Source of the DNA: Acidobacteriota bacterium
GTDB taxonomy: Bacteria; Acidobacteriota; Terriglobia; Terriglobales; Acidobacteriaceae
Length of the DNA stretch: 9,316 nt
Assembly: GCA_003224835.1 (NCBI GenBank)
Contig: QHZX01000018.1
Coordinates: 1-9,316, forward strand
Direction of reading: 5' to 3'
Part shown: piece by piece, positions 6,948 to 9,316 of the stretch
Layout: every line of letters begins with the position of its first letter
Position numbering within the stretch: the first letter of the stretch is position 1
Program-made: the position numbers and the translations under genes
The notes under the pieces: generated by a model
The model's input: only the letters and a program-made list of their open reading frames with translations
Databases searched by the model: none
Told to the model about the DNA's origin: nothing

Positions 6948-7877
6948 TTATGGATGATCGTTAAGTGCGGTGCAGGCTGGGACTTTTTGCGGGAATCTCA
7001 ATTCCACATCCGTTCTCTTCCGGCTAGATGAGTTAACGATCTCGATCTGGAAGGAACCTTCTTTTTCCAGCGGCTTCGGCAATGCAATCTGCAGAAAGTA
7101 GTACTGCGCGATTTCATCGGCCATGTTTTTCAGTGCGGGCTCGATCTGATTCGGAGAATCAATCGCTATTGTGGCCCCTCCGGTGGCCGCACTGAGTAGT
7201 TCCATTTCGCTCTGGCCAAACGTGTCCTGAGTCGACAAGTAATGATCTATGAACCTCAGCAGAAAAAACCGAATCCCCTGAGAGTTAAATGTCCTTTCTA
7301 TCGTTTTGCTTGACACTTTACTATCATCATCCATCCCATCAGTGGCGACCAGAACGGAATCTCCAATACGCGCCGGATGCAGCAAGTCGTTAGCATCCTT
7401 GAGTGAATCCCGCACGGCCCGTTCTGAGCGCGCCGGTATTGCAGTAAATTGATTGATTGCTGACAGGATTTCCTGCCGGGAATGCCCGAACTCTATTCTT
7501 TCGAGTACTCGACCACCAAAAATGATGAGCGAGAATTGAGTGTCTTCCGGCCAAAAGCGAATTAATGCGCTACTCAGGCCGTCCTGCAATCGCCTCAACT
7601 TCCAAGCCATACTGCCGCTTACATCCAGCACCAGTACCACTCGATGTCCGGGGCTCACTCCAGATGCAGAAAGGATATCTACGCGTTTTCCGCTTACCTT
7701 CGCTCGAAAATCGGCAATCTGGAGCCCGGGAACAAACTGCCCGTGCTTATCTCGCACAGCGACGATCATAGTCTGTTTGTTGCAATCCCTCTGCTGAGAA
7801 TGAACACCTATGGCTGAAACGAGGGTAAAGAGAATGCAGAAGTGCTGCAGGCGGAACATGAATTGGCAGCTTACCAT
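6948..7877 (-). CDS. secreted VWA-domain protein with intact metal site
   Basis: This 309-residue exported protein has a signal peptide ending near VHS/QQ (residues about 7-27). A short beta segment (about 36-70, IVAVRDKHGQFVPGLQIADF) resembles the start of the acidobacterial VWFA-related family. The VWA domain is about 78-265. Its metal-ion site motif is intact, LVLDVSGSM (D85, S87, S89), and VATDG (T179, D180) supplies the later site residues. The C-terminal YYFLQIALPKPLEKEGSFQI occupies the place of the YYxLGYYP segment in the longer VWA protein at 1165, but the RYRRGYF ending is absent, so this is a shorter relative. The start could also be the ATG at 7859 (residue 7), which places an arginine near the N-terminus as signal peptides prefer; both have weak ribosome binding sites. 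It lies 76 bases after the propeller gene on the same strand and may share its transcript. Function is unknown. Confidence 0.9.
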   Translation of the reverse strand: MVSCQFMFRLQHFCILFTLVSAIGVHSQQRDCNKQTMIVAVRDKHGQFVPGLQIADFRAKVSGKRVDILSASGVSPGHRVVLVLDVSGSMAWKLRRLQDGLSSALIRFWPEDTQFSLIIFGGRVLERIEFGHSRQEILSAINQFTAIPARSERAVRDSLKDANDLLHPARIGDSVLVATDGMDDDSKVSSKTIERTFNSQGIRFFLLRFIDHYLSTQDTFGQSEMELLSAATGGATIAIDSPNQIEPALKNMADEIAQYYFLQIALPKPLEKEGSFQIEIVNSSSRKRTDVELRFPQKVPACTALNDHP

Positions 7878-7905
7878 GGAGCTCTGGTTACCTGTGTGGC
7901 GGCTT

Positions 7906-7960
7906 GTCTAGCTCTTCGGGAAATTGCTAGACGTCCTCCGTCACGCCATATCACTATGGC
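7906..7960 (-). other. two hairpins at the propeller/VWA junction
   Basis: In transcript order, the first hairpin is GCCATA-GTGA-TATGGC (7945-7960), a perfect 6-bp stem that contains the propeller gene's stop codon (7954-7956). Twelve bases later comes GTCTAGC ... GCTAGAC (7906-7932), a perfect 7-bp stem with a 13-base loop. Neither is followed by a T-tract on the transcribed strand, so they are not canonical terminators. They might slow decay or partly uncouple expression of the propeller and VWA genes. The start of the VWA gene lies 29 bases beyond the second hairpin. Confidence 0.45.
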
Positions 7961-9114
7961 ACAAAAAGTATGGCCCTAGGCCCATTTCCGCCGTCCGGAA
8001 ATGGGGAGCCGCCGATCGGAGATAGAGCTCCATTGCCCGCATTTATAGCGAAGACGGAGACATCGTTGGATGCATTGCACACATATACAAAGTGGCTGAC
8101 GTTATCCGTGGTGACTCCGGTCGGTCCGTTGATGCTGCCGTTCCCGCCGCTCGGAAACGGCGAGCCTCCGATTGAAGACAGTGAGCCGCTACTGCTGTCC
8201 ATGGTGAAAGCTGAAATGGTAGAGTCAGCCGTGTTGGGAACGTATACGTATGTTCCGGAAGAATCCATAACTACGCCCGCGGGATCACGTCCCACTTGCA
8301 CCGGCGATGCCGTAGTAGTGCTTAAGGCGCCGGTTGCAGCATTCAAACTAAATACCTCAAGCCCTCCTTCGAGCCCGAAAACACCCGTGCCGGTAACTAG
8401 AAGAAATTTCCCGCTGGGGTTGAATGTGGTTTGATTTGCCTGCCCGTTTGCCGGTACGGGAAATCCAACCAGTTGAGTGAGGCCCCCAGTTGTTGCATTG
8501 CGGCTGAATCCATAAATACCCACGGGGCTTCCCGTGATCACATAAAGATACTTGCCTGTCGGATCAACCACGACGGAACTTGATTCCGAACCCGAGGAGC
8601 TGATTAACATCGGTGACCCGCCAACTGAACCGAGCGATCCATTGCTGTTAATCGAAAATATCCAAAGATTTGCGGATTGCTCGCTCGCCGCGTAAAGGAA
8701 TCCACCCTGTGGATCGATTGTAAGTGAATCAACGCCAATCTCGGCGGTAAAGGGAGATCCCGGCACCGGCGTCAATGCTCCGGTGCTCGAATTAATGCTA
8801 AAGCCAGAAATATTTCCCGACAGATTATTTGCCACATATATGAACCCGCTCAGCGGATTCTTAGCCAACGCCATGGAACCTGATCCAGTGTTGTAGGGGG
8901 AACCGGATTTCGGCGTCAGCACTCCCGTAGTCGCATCAGACGCCAGAACCGACACAGTGGACTGATTTCCGCCTTCGTTGGCAACGTAAACAGAGTGATT
9001 GGTGGTTTGAGGACAATCAGGACAGGGGCCAGGTTTCGAGTGGCTTCCACAGCCGGCGGTGCCCAGGGCTGCGGCTGTGATCGAAAATGAGATAAACCAT
9101 GGAAAAATCCGCAA
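7954..9114 (-). CDS. seven-bladed beta-propeller lipoprotein (lactonase/YncE-like)
   Basis: The 386-residue product is a probable lipoprotein: a hydrophobic N-terminus ends in ALGTAGC, with C22 as the lipid-attachment cysteine. The -3 residue is Thr rather than the usual Leu, so this is slightly atypical. A CPDC pair follows at 31-34. The remainder has seven repeats closing with TGxLTPxxGSPF-like strands (TGVLTPKSGSPY, TGALTPVPGSPF, then more divergent ones, ending SGSLSSIGGSPF and NGALSPIGGSPF). Each blade also has a (F/Y)(L/V)YVxN-like strand. Seven repeats match a seven-bladed propeller of the lactonase/YncE superfamily. Enzyme activity cannot be read from sequence; in acidobacteria such proteins are numerous and may be structural or binding proteins. 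The start is TTG at 9112-9114, the only start codon between an in-frame stop (9133-9135) and the lipobox, backed by GGGAGG six to eight bases upstream. It follows a partial gene by 18 bases. Confidence 0.92.
   Translation of the reverse strand: MRIFPWFISFSITAAALGTAGCGSHSKPGPCPDCPQTTNHSVYVANEGGNQSTVSVLASDATTGVLTPKSGSPYNTGSGSMALAKNPLSGFIYVANNLSGNISGFSINSSTGALTPVPGSPFTAEIGVDSLTIDPQGGFLYAASEQSANLWIFSINSNGSLGSVGGSPMLISSSGSESSSVVVDPTGKYLYVITGSPVGIYGFSRNATTGGLTQLVGFPVPANGQANQTTFNPSGKFLLVTGTGVFGLEGGLEVFSLNAATGALSTTTASPVQVGRDPAGVVMDSSGTYVYVPNTADSTISAFTMDSSSGSLSSIGGSPFPSGGNGSINGPTGVTTDNVSHFVYVCNASNDVSVFAINAGNGALSPIGGSPFPDGGNGPRAILFVP
7981..8161 (-). repeat. two 9-bp hairpins in the last two propeller blades
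   Basis: Both copies lie in codons for SPFPxGGNG. Copy one pairs 7981-7989 with 7997-8005 (nine perfect pairs, seven-base loop). Copy two pairs 8137-8145 with 8153-8161 (eight Watson-Crick pairs plus one G.U in the transcript, seven-base loop). The copies are 156 bases apart, 52 codons, one blade. The SPFPxGGNG motif itself forces six of the pairs. The three pairs formed by third codon positions are also kept in both copies: C-G versus G-C, A-U versus G-C, and U-A versus U.G. Confidence 0.6.
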
Positions 9115-9120
9115 AGTAGA

Positions 9121-9126
9121 CCTCCC
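9121..9126 (-). promoter_or_regulatory. strong ribosome binding site deciding a TTG start
   Basis: On the minus strand GGGAGG (9121-9126) is followed by six bases, then TTG (9112-9114). It is the best ribosome binding site in the window. It settles the propeller gene's start, because no ATG or GTG lies in frame between the preceding stop and the lipobox. Confidence 0.75.
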
Positions 9127-9132
9127 GAGTTG

Positions 9133-9315
9133 TTACTTCTCTGGCGCCGGTTCTTTTATCCGGTTGAGCACGAGGCTATCTGGCTCACGAAATAACTCCT
9201 TGTCAGACCCGTGTTTTTGCAAAAATTCCTGCAGTACATTGCTTGGGGAGGTCAGTAAGAAATCCCCGTTGACGCACTCTCCGACTCTTAGGCGGGTTTG
9301 ATTACAAAGCCAGTC
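9133..9315 (-). CDS. C-terminal end of an unrecognised protein (partial)
   Basis: The minus-strand frame is open from the right edge to a TAA at 9133-9135, giving about 60 residues. It reads DWLCNQTRLRVGECVNGDFL, then LTSPSNVLQEFLQKHGSDKE, ending LVLNRIKEPAPEK. The composition looks coding: mixed charged and hydrophobic residues, a likely amphipathic helix around VLQEFLQKHG, and a polar end. It is in the same frame as the propeller gene and stops 18 bases before that gene's TTG, close enough for one operon. I do not recognise the family. No start is inside the window, so the gene's length and function cannot be told. Confidence 0.6.
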   Translation of the reverse strand, partial: DWLCNQTRLRVGECVNGDFLLTSPSNVLQEFLQKHGSDKELFREPDSLVLNRIKEPAPEK

Positions 9316-9316
9316 A

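Noticed and set aside
7970..8434. 154-residue plus-strand open frame with repeated FPPxGNGEPPI motif
   Set aside because: The apparent repeat is the reverse complement of the propeller blade repeats, not an independent gene.

Overview
The window most probably comes from an Acidobacteriota chromosome. No ribosomal or phylogenetic marker is present, so this is inferred from gene content. That content is a VWFA-related protein of the type expanded in acidobacteria, envelope TPR proteins, a diheme cytochrome of the photosynthetic reaction-centre cytochrome family, a multi-CXXCH cytochrome, and a lipoprotein beta-propeller with SPF-type blade repeats. I see no tRNA, rRNA, CRISPR array, transposase or phage gene.

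Layout. Plus-strand genes fill about 1-4110: a 5'-truncated nine-repeat TPR gene, a secreted VWA protein starting just after it (almost certainly one operon), then, after a 150-bp gap with a possible promoter and operator-like palindrome, a secreted protein joining a carboxypeptidase-regulatory-like beta domain to TPR repeats. A hairpin and T-rich stretch directly follow its stop. Minus-strand genes run from the right edge down to 4299. In transcription order they are: the C-terminal end of an unrecognised gene, a seven-bladed propeller lipoprotein on a TTG start with a strong ribosome binding site, a secreted VWA protein with an intact metal site, a 423-bp gap rich in short repeats, a secreted cytochrome with seven CXXCH motifs, and a diheme cytochrome coupled to it by an ATGA overlap. 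The two strands converge at 4111-4298.

How the genes may work together. Every complete protein carries a signal peptide, lipobox or membrane anchor, so this is an envelope/secretome neighbourhood. The TPR and VWA proteins look like an extracytoplasmic scaffolding set. The two cytochromes look like a periplasmic electron-transfer pair, but the second is broken: its last conserved part lies in another frame, and about 20-25 family residues appear to be missing at the junction. The other unusual observation is a series of RNA hairpins at the 3' end of the propeller gene. Two of them lie in duplicated blade motifs, where synonymous third positions differ between the copies in a pairing-preserving way.

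No known defence, mobile or biosynthetic system is visible, and I do not claim a new one.
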